From contig NZ_CP011883.2 in the NCBI RefSeq assembly GCF_000340435.2, positions 3,704,687 to 3,768,686 of the forward strand: 64,000 nt of DNA. The letters run 5' to 3'. Below, piece by piece: positions 42,262 to 50,308 of the stretch. Under the pieces are notes generated by a model. It saw only the letters and a program-made list of their open reading frames with translations. It searched no databases and was not told where the DNA came from. Numbering within the stretch: position 1 is the first letter of the stretch; each line of letters begins with the position of its first letter. The DNA is from Mycobacterium haemophilum DSM 44634 (lineage in GTDB: Bacteria > Actinomycetota > Actinomycetes > Mycobacteriales > Mycobacteriaceae). The position numbers and the translations under genes are program-made.

Positions 42262-43344
42262 TTACGACTTTGCCGCTGTCTCCCCCGCAAGCGGGTGAGG
42301 GTACCTCTCCCCACTTGTGGGGCGTGCCCCCAGCTCACGCTGTATTTCCAAAGCGATGTCAATGAGTTGGTCTTCCTGTCCGCCGATGAGCTTGCGCTGA
42401 CCCGCGCGGTATAGCAATGCAGAAGCGGGCACGTCATAGCGTTCACCCTGACGGATGGCGTGTTTGAGGAAACTGGAATAGACCCCGGAGTACCCCATGA
42501 TCAGCGCGTTGCGGTCGAGCAGGCATTCGGCCGGCATGGCCGGCCGCACAACGTCTTCGGCGGCATCGGCGATGTCGAAGAAGTCGATGCCGGTCTTGAC
42601 CCCGATCTTGTCGAATACCCCGACCAAGGCCTCGACCGGCGCGTTGCCTGCGCCTGCCCCGAAGCGGCGTGCGCTGCCGTCGATCTGCTTGGCACCCGCG
42701 CGTACTGCCGCCACCGAGTTGGCCACTCCTAGTCCGAGGTTTTCGTGCCCGTGGAAACCAACTTGGGCGTCCTCGCCGAGTTCGGCGACCAGGGCCGATA
42801 CCCGGTCAGCCACATCGTCGAGCACCAGGGCACCGGCGGAATCAACAACGTATACGCACTGGCAACCGGCATCGGCCATGATGCGGGCTTGGGCGGCCAG
42901 TTTCTCCGGCGAAATGGTGTGGGCCATCATCAAAAACCCGACGGTTTCCAGGCCCAGTTCGCGGGCCAAGCCGAAATGCTGGATTGACACGTCGGCCTCG
43001 GTGCAATGGGTGGCGATTCGGCAGATCGATCCGCCATTGTCTTGTGCTTCTTTGATATTTTCCTTGGTGCCCACCCCGGGCAGCATCAAAAATGCGATTT
43101 TGGCGTCTTGCGCGGTCTGCGCCGCGAGTTTGATCAATTCCTGCTCGGGAGTTTTGGAAAAGCCGTAGTTGAACGACGACCCACCCAATCCGTCACCGTG
43201 GGTCACCTCGATCACCGGCACCCCAGCGGCATCAAGGGCGGCGACGATCGCCCGCACTTCGTCCGTGGTGAACTGATGCCGTTTGTGGTGCGACCCGTCG
43301 CGTAGCGAAGTGTCGGTGATCCGAACATCCCACCTGCTAGTCAT
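42262..43344 (-). CDS. hsaF: 4-hydroxy-2-oxovalerate-type aldolase HsaF (Rv3534c orthologue)
   Basis: A 360-residue class II pyruvate aldolase. It has TDTSLRDGSHHKRHQFT near 12-28 with the catalytic Arg and metal Asp, and GFHGHENLGLGVANSVAAVRAGAKQIDGS near 196-225 with the two metal His. It cleaves 4-hydroxy-2-oxohexanoate, from steroid ring A/B degradation, to pyruvate and propanal, passing the aldehyde through a tunnel to HsaG. The start overlaps the hsaG stop (ATGA). The last residues (ARPTSGERYPHPLAGETAAKS) are encoded by a repeat element and are about 14 residues longer than in the M. tuberculosis protein. Confidence 0.95.
   Translation of the reverse strand: MTSRWDVRITDTSLRDGSHHKRHQFTTDEVRAIVAALDAAGVPVIEVTHGDGLGGSSFNYGFSKTPEQELIKLAAQTAQDAKIAFLMLPGVGTKENIKEAQDNGGSICRIATHCTEADVSIQHFGLARELGLETVGFLMMAHTISPEKLAAQARIMADAGCQCVYVVDSAGALVLDDVADRVSALVAELGEDAQVGFHGHENLGLGVANSVAAVRAGAKQIDGSARRFGAGAGNAPVEALVGVFDKIGVKTGIDFFDIADAAEDVVRPAMPAECLLDRNALIMGYSGVYSSFLKHAIRQGERYDVPASALLYRAGQRKLIGGQEDQLIDIALEIQRELGARPTSGERYPHPLAGETAAKS
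42283..42335. repeat. Mycobacterial dispersed repeat inside the hsaF 3' end
   Basis: CTCCCCCGCAAGCGGGTGAG followed by GGTACCTCTCCCCACTTGTGGGGCGTGCCCCC. A sequence of the same kind, CTCCCCCGCAAGCGGGAGG then TACCCCC, occurs at 62855-62880 beside the inverted repeat of the ipd genes. It forms short hairpins (CCCGCAAGCGGG, CCCCACTTGTGGGG). Confidence 0.7.
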
Positions 43345-44267
43345 CGCGTCCCTCCTGATACGGAAAGCGTCTCTTTGGCGATTTCCTCGCCGACCTTGGT
43401 GGCCGCCGCCGTCATGATGTCGAGGTTGCCGGCGTACGGCGGTAGATAATCCCCGGCACCCTCGACCTCGATGAAGGTGGTGACCACGGCCTGACCGCCG
43501 GAGTTGATCGACGGCTCGTCGAACTGCGGCTCGTTGAGCAGTCGGTATCCCGGCACGTACGTCTGCACCTCGGCCACCACGTCGTGAATAGAGGCGGCAA
43601 TCGCATCGCGATCGGCGTCGTGCGGTATCGCGCAGAAAATGGTGTCGCGCATGATCATCGGCGGATCGGCGGGGTTCAAGATGATGATCGCCTTGCCGCG
43701 CGCGGCCCCGCCGATGGTTTCGACACCCTTGCTGGTGGTCTTGGTGAACTCGTCGATGTTGGCCCGAGTGCCCGGTCCCGCTGAAACTGAAGCAACCGAA
43801 GCCACGATCTCGGCGTACGGCACTCCGCCTTTTTCGGCCAACGCGCGACTCACCGCGTACACGATGGGAATGGTTGCCTGGCCCCCGCAGGTGATCATGT
43901 TCACGTTCGGCGCATCCAGATGCGCGCGCAGGTTCGCCGGTGGGATGACCGCTGGACCCACCGCGGCTGGCGTCAAGTCAATGGCCCTGATCCCCGCGGC
44001 CGCATACTTTGGCGCCGCAACTTTGTGCACGTAGGCGCTGGTGGCCTCGAACAACAAGTCGGGTTTGTCGGCCTGCGCCAGTAGCCAGTCGACGCCTTCG
44101 TGGGTCGTCTCTAAACCCAGTTTGGCCGCACGCGCCAAGCCTTCGCTATCCGGATCGATCCCCACCATCCAGCGCGGTTCCAGCCATTCTGATCGCAGCA
44201 ACTTATAGAGCAGGTCGGTACTGATATTTCCCGATCCGACTATCGCCACACTTGCCTTCGCCGGCAT
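43341..44267 (-). CDS. hsaG: Acylating aldehyde dehydrogenase HsaG (Rv3535c orthologue)
   Basis: A 308-residue enzyme with the NAD-binding start VAIVGSGNISTDLLYKLL, catalytic Cys127 in NVNMITCGGQAT, and ADPPMIMRDTIFCAIP near 212. It oxidises propanal released by HsaF to propionyl-CoA. HsaF and HsaG work as a complex with direct aldehyde transfer, in accord with their coupled translation. 33 bases separate it from hsaE upstream. Confidence 0.95.
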   Translation of the reverse strand: MPAKASVAIVGSGNISTDLLYKLLRSEWLEPRWMVGIDPDSEGLARAAKLGLETTHEGVDWLLAQADKPDLLFEATSAYVHKVAAPKYAAAGIRAIDLTPAAVGPAVIPPANLRAHLDAPNVNMITCGGQATIPIVYAVSRALAEKGGVPYAEIVASVASVSAGPGTRANIDEFTKTTSKGVETIGGAARGKAIIILNPADPPMIMRDTIFCAIPHDADRDAIAASIHDVVAEVQTYVPGYRLLNEPQFDEPSINSGGQAVVTTFIEVEGAGDYLPPYAGNLDIMTAAATKVGEEIAKETLSVSGGTR

Positions 44268-44300
44268 GTTGCTCCTTTTACTGCTCTCGATATTGAAAAA

Positions 44301-45086
44301 TTATTCGAACGACAACCGAACAGAACCCAGCCCGGTGAAATCGGCGACAAATTCGTCCCCGGCGCGCACGTCGATCGCTCGCGTGCATGATCCAGGCAGC
44401 ACAATGTCACCTTTGCGCAGGCGCACCCCGAAACTGTCGACCTTGCGAGCCAGCCACGCCACCGCGGTGACCGGGTTTCCCAGCACCGCATCGCTGCGGC
44501 CCTCGGCAACCACCTCACCGTTGCGCCTCAGCACCGCGTCGATCGTCGTGATGTCGACATTGGCGGGCGACACTCGGGCAGCCCCCAACACGAAGCCCGC
44601 CGACGAGGCGTTATCGGCGATGGTGTCGCACAGCGCGATCTTCCAGTCGGTAATCCGGGTGTCGATCAACTCGATGGCTGGGACCAGGGCATCGGTGGCC
44701 GCCAGCACGTCGTCCTCGGTGCAGCCGGCTCCCGGCAGGTCAGCGGCCAGGATGAAACCCACTTCGACCTCGACCCGCGGGTACAGATATCCACCCGCCT
44801 TGACCGGGGTGTCTTCGAATACCTGCATCTCGTCGAGCAGATGTCCGTAGTCCGGCTCGTCGACCCCCATCATCTGCTGCATCGCCAACGACGACAGCCC
44901 GACCTTGTGGCCCAGCACCCGGGCCCCCTCCGCGACCCGCTGACGGATATTGATCAGCTGGATCTCGTAGGCGTCGACGACGTCGATATCCGGGTACGCG
45001 ACCGTCAGCGGAGCGATCGGCTCGCGACTGCGCTCAGCTTGCGCCAAATCGGCGGCCAGCTCATCACGGGTCGCAACACGGAGCAT
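44301..45086 (-). CDS. hsaE: 2-hydroxyhexa-2,4-dienoate hydratase HsaE (Rv3536c orthologue)
   Basis: A 261-residue member of the fumarylacetoacetate hydrolase/hydratase family, from ATG 45086. It has GHKVGLSSLAMQQMMGVDEPDYGHLLDEM near 58-86, YLYPRVEVEVGFILAADLPG near 100-120 with the metal Glu cluster, and a basic C-terminal lobe. It hydrates 2-hydroxyhexa-2,4-dienoate, the ring A product, giving the substrate of HsaF. The longer frame to 45236 would cross the operator and kstD start. First gene of the hsaE-hsaG-hsaF unit, divergent from kstD. Confidence 0.94.
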   Translation of the reverse strand: MLRVATRDELAADLAQAERSREPIAPLTVAYPDIDVVDAYEIQLINIRQRVAEGARVLGHKVGLSSLAMQQMMGVDEPDYGHLLDEMQVFEDTPVKAGGYLYPRVEVEVGFILAADLPGAGCTEDDVLAATDALVPAIELIDTRITDWKIALCDTIADNASSAGFVLGAARVSPANVDITTIDAVLRRNGEVVAEGRSDAVLGNPVTAVAWLARKVDSFGVRLRKGDIVLPGSCTRAIDVRAGDEFVADFTGLGSVRLSFE

Positions 45087-45143
45087 TAACCGAATTCCCC
45101 TCGTCCGTTTGACCGGGTCTGTGGCATCCTGCCCGGGCAATTC

Positions 45144-45157
45144 TATAACGTGTTCTA
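45144..45157. promoter_or_regulatory. KstR operator between hsaE and kstD
   Basis: TATAACGTGTTCTA, a perfect consensus match, ends one base before the kstD ATG (45159). It contains a TATAAC that could be a -10 box for kstD, in which case the mRNA would start at or very near the ATG. Confidence 0.92.
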
Positions 45158-45158
45158 C

Positions 45159-46868
45159 ATGACAGCACAGGACGTCGACGTCGTCGTGGTCGGCAGCGGG
45201 GCCGCCGGTATGGTGGCTGCACTGGCCGCCGCGCACCGGGGCCTTTCAACCGTGGTCATCGAAAAAGCCCCGCACTACGGCGGCTCGACGGCGCGCTCGG
45301 GCGGCGGAGTCTGGATTCCCAATAACGAGGTCCTCAAGCGCGCCGGGGTGCGGGACACCGCTGAGGCGGCCCGCACCTACCTGCACGGCATCGTCGGCGG
45401 CGTGTCGACCAGTGGGGTCGAGCCGCAGCGCATCGACGCCTATCTCGAACGCGGACCCGAGATGCTGTCGTTTGTGCTGGAGCACACGCCACTGAAGATG
45501 TGCTGGGTGCCGGGCTACTCCGACTACTACCCCGAGGCCCCGGGCGGGTGCCCCAGCGGCCGTTCGATCGAGCCCAAGCCGTTCAACGCCCGCAAGCTCG
45601 GTGTTGATGAGGCCGGGCTCGAACCTGCTTATGGCAAGATTCCTCTCAATGTGGTTGTGATGCAACAGGACTACGTGCGACTGAACCAGCTGAAGCGACA
45701 CCCGCGCGGTGTGCTGCGCAGCTTGAAAGTCGCCGCCCGGACGGTGTGGGCAAAAGCAACGGGCAAAAACCTGGTCGGCATGGGCCGAGCACTGATCGGG
45801 CCACTGCGGATCGGACTACAGCGGGCCGGTGTTCCCGTCGAACTGAACACCGCGCTCACCGATCTCTACGTCGAGGACGGCGTGGTGAGCGGGATTTATG
45901 TGTGTGACGTTACGGACAGCGGCGCCACGGAATCAGCTGAGCCACGGCTGATCCGGGCCCGACGCGGGGTGATCCTCGCCTGCGGCGGTTTCGAGCACAA
46001 CGAACAGATGCGGGTGAAATACCAGCGCGCGCCAGTCAGCACCGAGTGGACGGTCGGCGCTGTGGCAAATACCGGCGACGGCATCGTGGCCGGCGAAAAG
46101 CTTGGCGCTGCATTGGATCTGATGGATGACGCCTGGTGGGGGCCAACTATTCCGCTGGTGGGCACACCGTGGTTTGCCTTGTCCGAGCGAAACTCGCCCG
46201 GATCGATTATCGTCAACATGTCAGGTAAGCGGTTCATGAACGAGTCAATGCCGTACGTCGAAGCCTGTCACCACATGTATGGCGGAGAACACGGTCAGGG
46301 GCCAGGTCCGGGTGAGAACATCCCGGCGTGGCTGGTGTTCGACCAGCAGTACCGGAATCGCTACATCTTCGCGGGACTTCAGCCCGGACAACGTATTCCA
46401 GGAAAATGGCTGGATTCCGGTGTCATCATCCAGGCCGATACGCTCGAACAGCTGGCCAACGATGCCGGCCTTCCTGTCGATGAATTCACCTCGACCGTAG
46501 AACGTTTCAACGGCTTTGCAAGAGCGGGTGTGGACCAGGACTATCACCGCGGGGAAAGCGCATACGACAGGTACTACGGCGACCCAACCAACAAGCCGAA
46601 TCCCAACCTAGGTGAGATCAGCCACCCGCCCTATTATGCCGCCAAGATGGTACCCGGAGATCTGGGCACCAAGGGCGGCATCTGCACCGATCTCAACGGA
46701 CGTGCATTACGCGACGACGGGAGCGTCATCGAAGGGCTTTACGCCGCAGGCAATGTCAGTGCCCCAGTAATGGGACACACCTACCCCGGGCCGGGCGGAA
46801 CCATTGGGCCAGCCATGACATTTGGCTACCTGGCCGCCCTACACATTGCCGATCGAGCTGGGAAGTAG
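45159..46868 (+). CDS. kstD: 3-ketosteroid delta-1-dehydrogenase KstD (Rv3537 orthologue)
   Basis: A 569-residue flavoprotein. The FAD motif VVVVGSGAAGMVAALAAAHRGLSTVVIEK is at about 8-36. The C-terminal FAD/substrate segment LYAAGNVSAPVMGHTYPGPGGTIGPAMTFGY lies near 527-557 and contains the conserved Tyr and Gly used in 1,2-desaturation. It introduces the C1-C2 double bond in ring A of 3-ketosteroids; with KshA this leads to ring opening. Compared with the M. tuberculosis enzyme, a few residues are inserted near 80-85 (GGVSTSGVE). Start ATG 45159 is fixed by the operator directly before it. Confidence 0.97.
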   Translation: MTAQDVDVVVVGSGAAGMVAALAAAHRGLSTVVIEKAPHYGGSTARSGGGVWIPNNEVLKRAGVRDTAEAARTYLHGIVGGVSTSGVEPQRIDAYLERGPEMLSFVLEHTPLKMCWVPGYSDYYPEAPGGCPSGRSIEPKPFNARKLGVDEAGLEPAYGKIPLNVVVMQQDYVRLNQLKRHPRGVLRSLKVAARTVWAKATGKNLVGMGRALIGPLRIGLQRAGVPVELNTALTDLYVEDGVVSGIYVCDVTDSGATESAEPRLIRARRGVILACGGFEHNEQMRVKYQRAPVSTEWTVGAVANTGDGIVAGEKLGAALDLMDDAWWGPTIPLVGTPWFALSERNSPGSIIVNMSGKRFMNESMPYVEACHHMYGGEHGQGPGPGENIPAWLVFDQQYRNRYIFAGLQPGQRIPGKWLDSGVIIQADTLEQLANDAGLPVDEFTSTVERFNGFARAGVDQDYHRGESAYDRYYGDPTNKPNPNLGEISHPPYYAAKMVPGDLGTKGGICTDLNGRALRDDGSVIEGLYAAGNVSAPVMGHTYPGPGGTIGPAMTFGYLAALHIADRAGK

Positions 46869-46873
46869 GGGCC

Positions 46874-47734
46874 ATGCCGATAGATGCAGAAGTCGCGCTC
46901 AGTGCCGAGTTGGACCCAATCGAATTCTCTTGGTCCAGTAGCGATGTGCAGCTATACCAACTGAGCCTAGGTGCGGGCACCGATCCGATGGACCCGCGCG
47001 AGCTGTGCTACCTGGTCGATGACACGCCCCAGGTGCTGCCGACATTCGCCACCGTGGCCGCCACCTTCCACGCCACCAAGCCACCAACCGTGCAGTTTCC
47101 CGGTATCGACATAGAGCTGAGCAAAGTGCTGCACGCCAGCGAGCGGGTCGAAGTGCCTGCGCCACTGCCACCGTCGGGCTCCGCCATCGCCGTCACCCGA
47201 TTCACGGATATCTGGGACAAGGGCAAGGCCGCGGTGATCTGGAGCGAGACCCAGGTACACGACGCGAACGGCAGCTTGCTGTGGACGCAGAAGCGGTCCA
47301 TCTATGCGCGCGGCGAAGGCGGGTTCGGCGGCGATCGCGGGCCGTCAGGGTCGGACCAGGCGCCTGCGCGGGCGCCCGATCTCGAAGTCGCAATGCCCCT
47401 GCTGCCGCAGCAGGCACTGCTCTACCGGCTCTGCGGCGACCGCAACCCGCTGCACTCCGACCCGCAATTCGCTGCTGCCGCAGGCTTTCCGCAGCCCATT
47501 CTGCACGGCCTGTGCACGTACGGCATGACCTGCAAGGCCATCACCGACGCCCTGCTGGACGGGGATGCTGCGGCCGTGGCCGCCTATGGCGCACGCTTCT
47601 CGGGTGTGGCCTTCCCCGGCGAAGCACTGCAGGTCAACATCTGGAAGGACGACAACCGCGTGTTGGCTAGCGTTGTCGCGCCTTCGCGCGATAACGCCGT
47701 CGTGCTCAGCGGTGTGGAGTTGGTCCCGGCCTAG
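46874..47734 (+). CDS. chsH3: Double-hotdog enoyl-CoA hydratase ChsH3 (Rv3538 orthologue)
   Basis: A 286-residue MaoC-type hydratase. The N-terminal hotdog (about 1-140) has no active-site motif; the C-terminal one carries YRLCGDRNPLHSDPQFAAAAGFPQPILHGLCTYG near 190-225, with the Asp/His dyad of hydratase 2. It acts in the first side-chain beta-oxidation cycle of cholesterol as an alternative to EchA19. ATG 46874 is 5 bases after the kstD stop, so it is in the same operon. Followed by two hairpins that probably end transcription. Confidence 0.92.
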   Translation: MPIDAEVALSAELDPIEFSWSSSDVQLYQLSLGAGTDPMDPRELCYLVDDTPQVLPTFATVAATFHATKPPTVQFPGIDIELSKVLHASERVEVPAPLPPSGSAIAVTRFTDIWDKGKAAVIWSETQVHDANGSLLWTQKRSIYARGEGGFGGDRGPSGSDQAPARAPDLEVAMPLLPQQALLYRLCGDRNPLHSDPQFAAAAGFPQPILHGLCTYGMTCKAITDALLDGDAAAVAAYGARFSGVAFPGEALQVNIWKDDNRVLASVVAPSRDNAVVLSGVELVPA

Positions 47735-47749
47735 ACCCCTTTGCGCCCG

Positions 47750-47808
47750 CCGAGCGTGAAACTACTCTCACGTTCGGTGCCGAGCGTGAAACTAACTTCA
47801 CGCTCGGC
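47750..47808. terminator. Two palindromes between convergent chsH3 and DUF559 genes
   Basis: 47750-47777 (CCGAGCGTGAAAC...CACGTTCGG) and 47779-47808 (12-base arm GCCGAGCGTGAA, loop ACTAAC, arm TTCACGCTCGGC) form two hairpins. The second one overlaps the stop codon region of the DUF559 gene. They are of the same family as the palindromes at 4925-4984. Placed between convergent genes, they may act as a two-way terminator; U-runs are lacking, as is common in mycobacteria. Confidence 0.65.
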
Positions 47809-48637
47809 TAGACAGTGCCGTGCGGACTCGTCGAACGATCTCGGCGGGTCGATCCCCCGCGACCACCCGGATCACGATCCAGCCTTTGTGCTGCAACCTC
47901 TCCAATCGCCTGATGTCCCAACCGAATTGTGAGCGATCGCTGCGGTGGTGATCGCCGTCGTACTCGACGGCGATTTTAACGTCCTCCCACCCCATGTCCA
48001 GATACGCGATCGCTTGGCCGAATTCATCCCGCACCGGAATCTGGGTTTGCGGCCGTGGTAGGCCAGCCTGCACCAGAACCAGCCGCAACCAGGTCTCTTT
48101 CGGCGACTGCGCCCCAGCGTCGAACAGAGTGAATGCGAGGCGCGCACGTGCGATTCCTCTACGTCCCGGGTATCGCAAAGTCAATAGCTCTATGTCAGCC
48201 GCTTTGATTTCCGTCGCACGGGCCAACGAGTCGATCGCAGCAGCCGCCCTCGTGGTTGGATACCAACAACCGAGGTCGAGCGCTGTTCGGACCGGTGTCG
48301 TCACTGGAACGCCGTTGACAGCAGTGATCTCGTCTTCCTCGATGCGGTCCCCGCGCGTGCAAATGCCCGGCATCCTGTGGCGGTTGTCATGGATCAATTC
48401 CACAGTCGTCGTATCGTCGACCCACTTGCTACCGTGCAAAGCGGCCGCCGATAGTCCCGCGACGACTCCCTGACGCTTCGCCCAGAGCCATCCCGCTTTC
48501 GCGCGCAAAGCTGCAGTTGTTTCTACATCACGATTGACGTAGACATCCCGGAACAGCCTGGTGTAGCGGGTAGCTAGCTGGCTCCTGGTGAGAAGCCCAC
48601 GAGCAATGGCCTCACTACCAAGGAACGGCTCAACCAT
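47798..48637 (-). CDS. DUF559/AbiEi-like protein with endonuclease-type fold
   Basis: A 279-residue protein from ATG 48637. The N-terminal domain (VEPFLGSEAIARGLLTRSQLATRYTRLFRDVYV) resembles the winged-helix start of AbiEi-type proteins. The C-terminal domain has LDMGWEDVKIAVEYDGDHHRSDRSQFGWDIRRLERLQHKGW near 215-255, the acidic/Gln-type pattern of the Vsr-like DUF559 nuclease fold. Such genes are common in mycobacteria; function is not established. It sits where M. tuberculosis has PPE63, between Rv3538 and ltp2. No AbiEii-type partner gene is adjacent. Confidence 0.8.
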   Translation of the reverse strand: MVEPFLGSEAIARGLLTRSQLATRYTRLFRDVYVNRDVETTAALRAKAGWLWAKRQGVVAGLSAAALHGSKWVDDTTTVELIHDNRHRMPGICTRGDRIEEDEITAVNGVPVTTPVRTALDLGCWYPTTRAAAAIDSLARATEIKAADIELLTLRYPGRRGIARARLAFTLFDAGAQSPKETWLRLVLVQAGLPRPQTQIPVRDEFGQAIAYLDMGWEDVKIAVEYDGDHHRSDRSQFGWDIRRLERLQHKGWIVIRVVAGDRPAEIVRRVRTALSSRA

Positions 48638-48725
48638 CGCCGCAGCGTCGCATGCCACACAGCTGGCGTCACTTCACCTGTCGAACGTGGACCTAACTTC
48701 ACGCTCAGCGAAGAAGAAGCAGGCG

Positions 48726-49907
48726 CTAGCCGAGGATGAGGCCCGACGTCGGCACCCCAGTGCCCGCGGTGACGAGCACATGCTCGACGTTCGGCACCGG
48801 GTTCGCCGAGGTGCCACGCAACTGTCGCACCCCCTCGGCGATGCCGTTCATACCATGGATGTAGGCCTCACCAAGTTGACCGCCATGCGTATTGATGGGC
48901 AGCCGCCCACCCACCTCGATCGCACCGTCGGCGATGAAGTCCTTGGCATCACCTCGGCCGCAGAATCCCAACTCCTCCAACTGAATCAGGGTGAACGGCG
49001 TGAAGTGGTCGTAGAGCACAGCGGTCTGAATGTCGTTTGGTGTTAACCCGGACTGCTGCCACAATTGCTGTCCGACGAGACCCATTTCGGGCAGACCGAG
49101 TTCGGGCCGGTAGTAGCTGACCATCGTGTACTGGTCGGGGCTGGACCCTTGCGACGCCGCCTCAATAATCGCCGGGCGCTGCTTGAGGTCTCGCGCCCGC
49201 GCAGGCGACGTTACGACGATCGCGACCGCGCCGTCGGTCTCCTGGCAGCAGTCCAGCAACCGCAGCGGTTCGGCGATCCATCGCGAATTCTGATGGTCTT
49301 CAATGGTTATCGGCTTTTCGTAGAAATATGCCTTGGGGTTCTTGGCGGCATGTTTGCGGTCAGCCACTGAGACAGCACCGAAGTCCCGACTGGTCGCTCC
49401 GGATAGGTGCATGTAACGCTGAGCGATCATCGCAACCTGCGCAGCCGGCGTCGAAAGACCATGCGGATACGAGAAGGAATTGTCCGCCGCCGTTGAATCA
49501 GCCTGGGCATCAGCGTTTCCCGCTAGCCGGGTCTGCACCTGGCCGAACCGCATACCGGAACGCTCGTTAAATGCCCGGTAGGCCACCACAACCTCGGCGA
49601 CCCCAGTGGCGACGGCCATCGCGGCGTGCTGGATGGTCGCGCACGCGGCACCGCCGCCGTAGTGGATCTTGGAGAAAAACTTCAGCTCTCCGATGCCAAC
49701 CGCTCGCGCAACGGCGATTTCGGTGTTGGTATCCATCGTGAACGTGGTCAACCCGTCAACATCGGCCGGACTCAAACCGGCATCGTCGAGCGCGTCACGC
49801 ACCGCCTCAGCGGCCAGCCGCAGCTCGCTTCGACCGGAGTCCTTTGAGAAATCGGTGGCGCCGATGCCAACGATGGCGGCTCGACCACTGAGCGAACCCG
49901 AAGCCAT
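48726..49907 (-). CDS. ltp2: Side-chain retro-aldolase Ltp2 (Rv3540c orthologue)
   Basis: A 393-residue SCP2-thiolase-fold protein. It has FFSKIHYGGGAACATIQHAAMAVATGVAEVVVAYRAFNERSG near 78-119, VLYDHFTPFTLIQLEELGFCG near 303-323, and INTHGGQLGEAYIHGMNGIAEG near 345-366. With the DUF35 domain of ChsH2, Ltp2 cleaves the 17-hydroxy-3-oxo-pregnene-carboxyl-CoA intermediate to androstenedione and propionyl-CoA. Last gene of the igr operon; its start is joined to the chsH1 stop (ATG/TGA overlap at 49907). Confidence 0.96.
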   Translation of the reverse strand: MASGSLSGRAAIVGIGATDFSKDSGRSELRLAAEAVRDALDDAGLSPADVDGLTTFTMDTNTEIAVARAVGIGELKFFSKIHYGGGAACATIQHAAMAVATGVAEVVVAYRAFNERSGMRFGQVQTRLAGNADAQADSTAADNSFSYPHGLSTPAAQVAMIAQRYMHLSGATSRDFGAVSVADRKHAAKNPKAYFYEKPITIEDHQNSRWIAEPLRLLDCCQETDGAVAIVVTSPARARDLKQRPAIIEAASQGSSPDQYTMVSYYRPELGLPEMGLVGQQLWQQSGLTPNDIQTAVLYDHFTPFTLIQLEELGFCGRGDAKDFIADGAIEVGGRLPINTHGGQLGEAYIHGMNGIAEGVRQLRGTSANPVPNVEHVLVTAGTGVPTSGLILG

Positions 49908-50308
49908 TAGGCATCCCCAATCGTCAGCTTGGTGGTCGCGATGATGTGATCGCCAAGACTGTTACGACCCACCACCTTTACCGTAATCAAGCCGTCGTCG
50001 ACCGCAATCACCTCACCGGAAAACGTCACCGTGTCGTAGGCGTACCACGGCACCCCGAGACGCAGCCCAATCGACTTGATCAGCGCCGACGGCCCGGCCC
50101 AGTCGGTGACGTAGCGCTGCACCAGACCGGTGTCGGTGAGGATATTAACGAAGATGTCCTTGGATCCCTTGGCTTGAGCCTTGTCGCGGTCATGATGCAC
50201 ATCCTGAAAGTCTCGGGTGGCCAACGCCGTTGAGATGATGAATGTGGGATCTCCGTAGAGCTTAAGCTCGGGCAGGGTGGCGCCAACCTCAACAGCACGC
50301 GTGCTCAT
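49907..50308 (-). CDS. chsH1: MaoC-like hydratase subunit ChsH1 (Rv3541c orthologue)
   Basis: A 133-residue single-hotdog protein from ATG 50308. The active-site motif TRDFQDVHHDRDKAQAKGSKDIFVNILTDTGL is at about 30-60, with the hydratase Asp and His. It pairs with the N-terminal MaoC domain of ChsH2 to hydrate 3-oxo-pregna-4,17-diene-20-carboxyl-CoA, the last side-chain hydration. It overlaps chsH2 by four bases. Confidence 0.95.
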   Translation of the reverse strand: MSTRAVEVGATLPELKLYGDPTFIISTALATRDFQDVHHDRDKAQAKGSKDIFVNILTDTGLVQRYVTDWAGPSALIKSIGLRLGVPWYAYDTVTFSGEVIAVDDGLITVKVVGRNSLGDHIIATTKLTIGDA

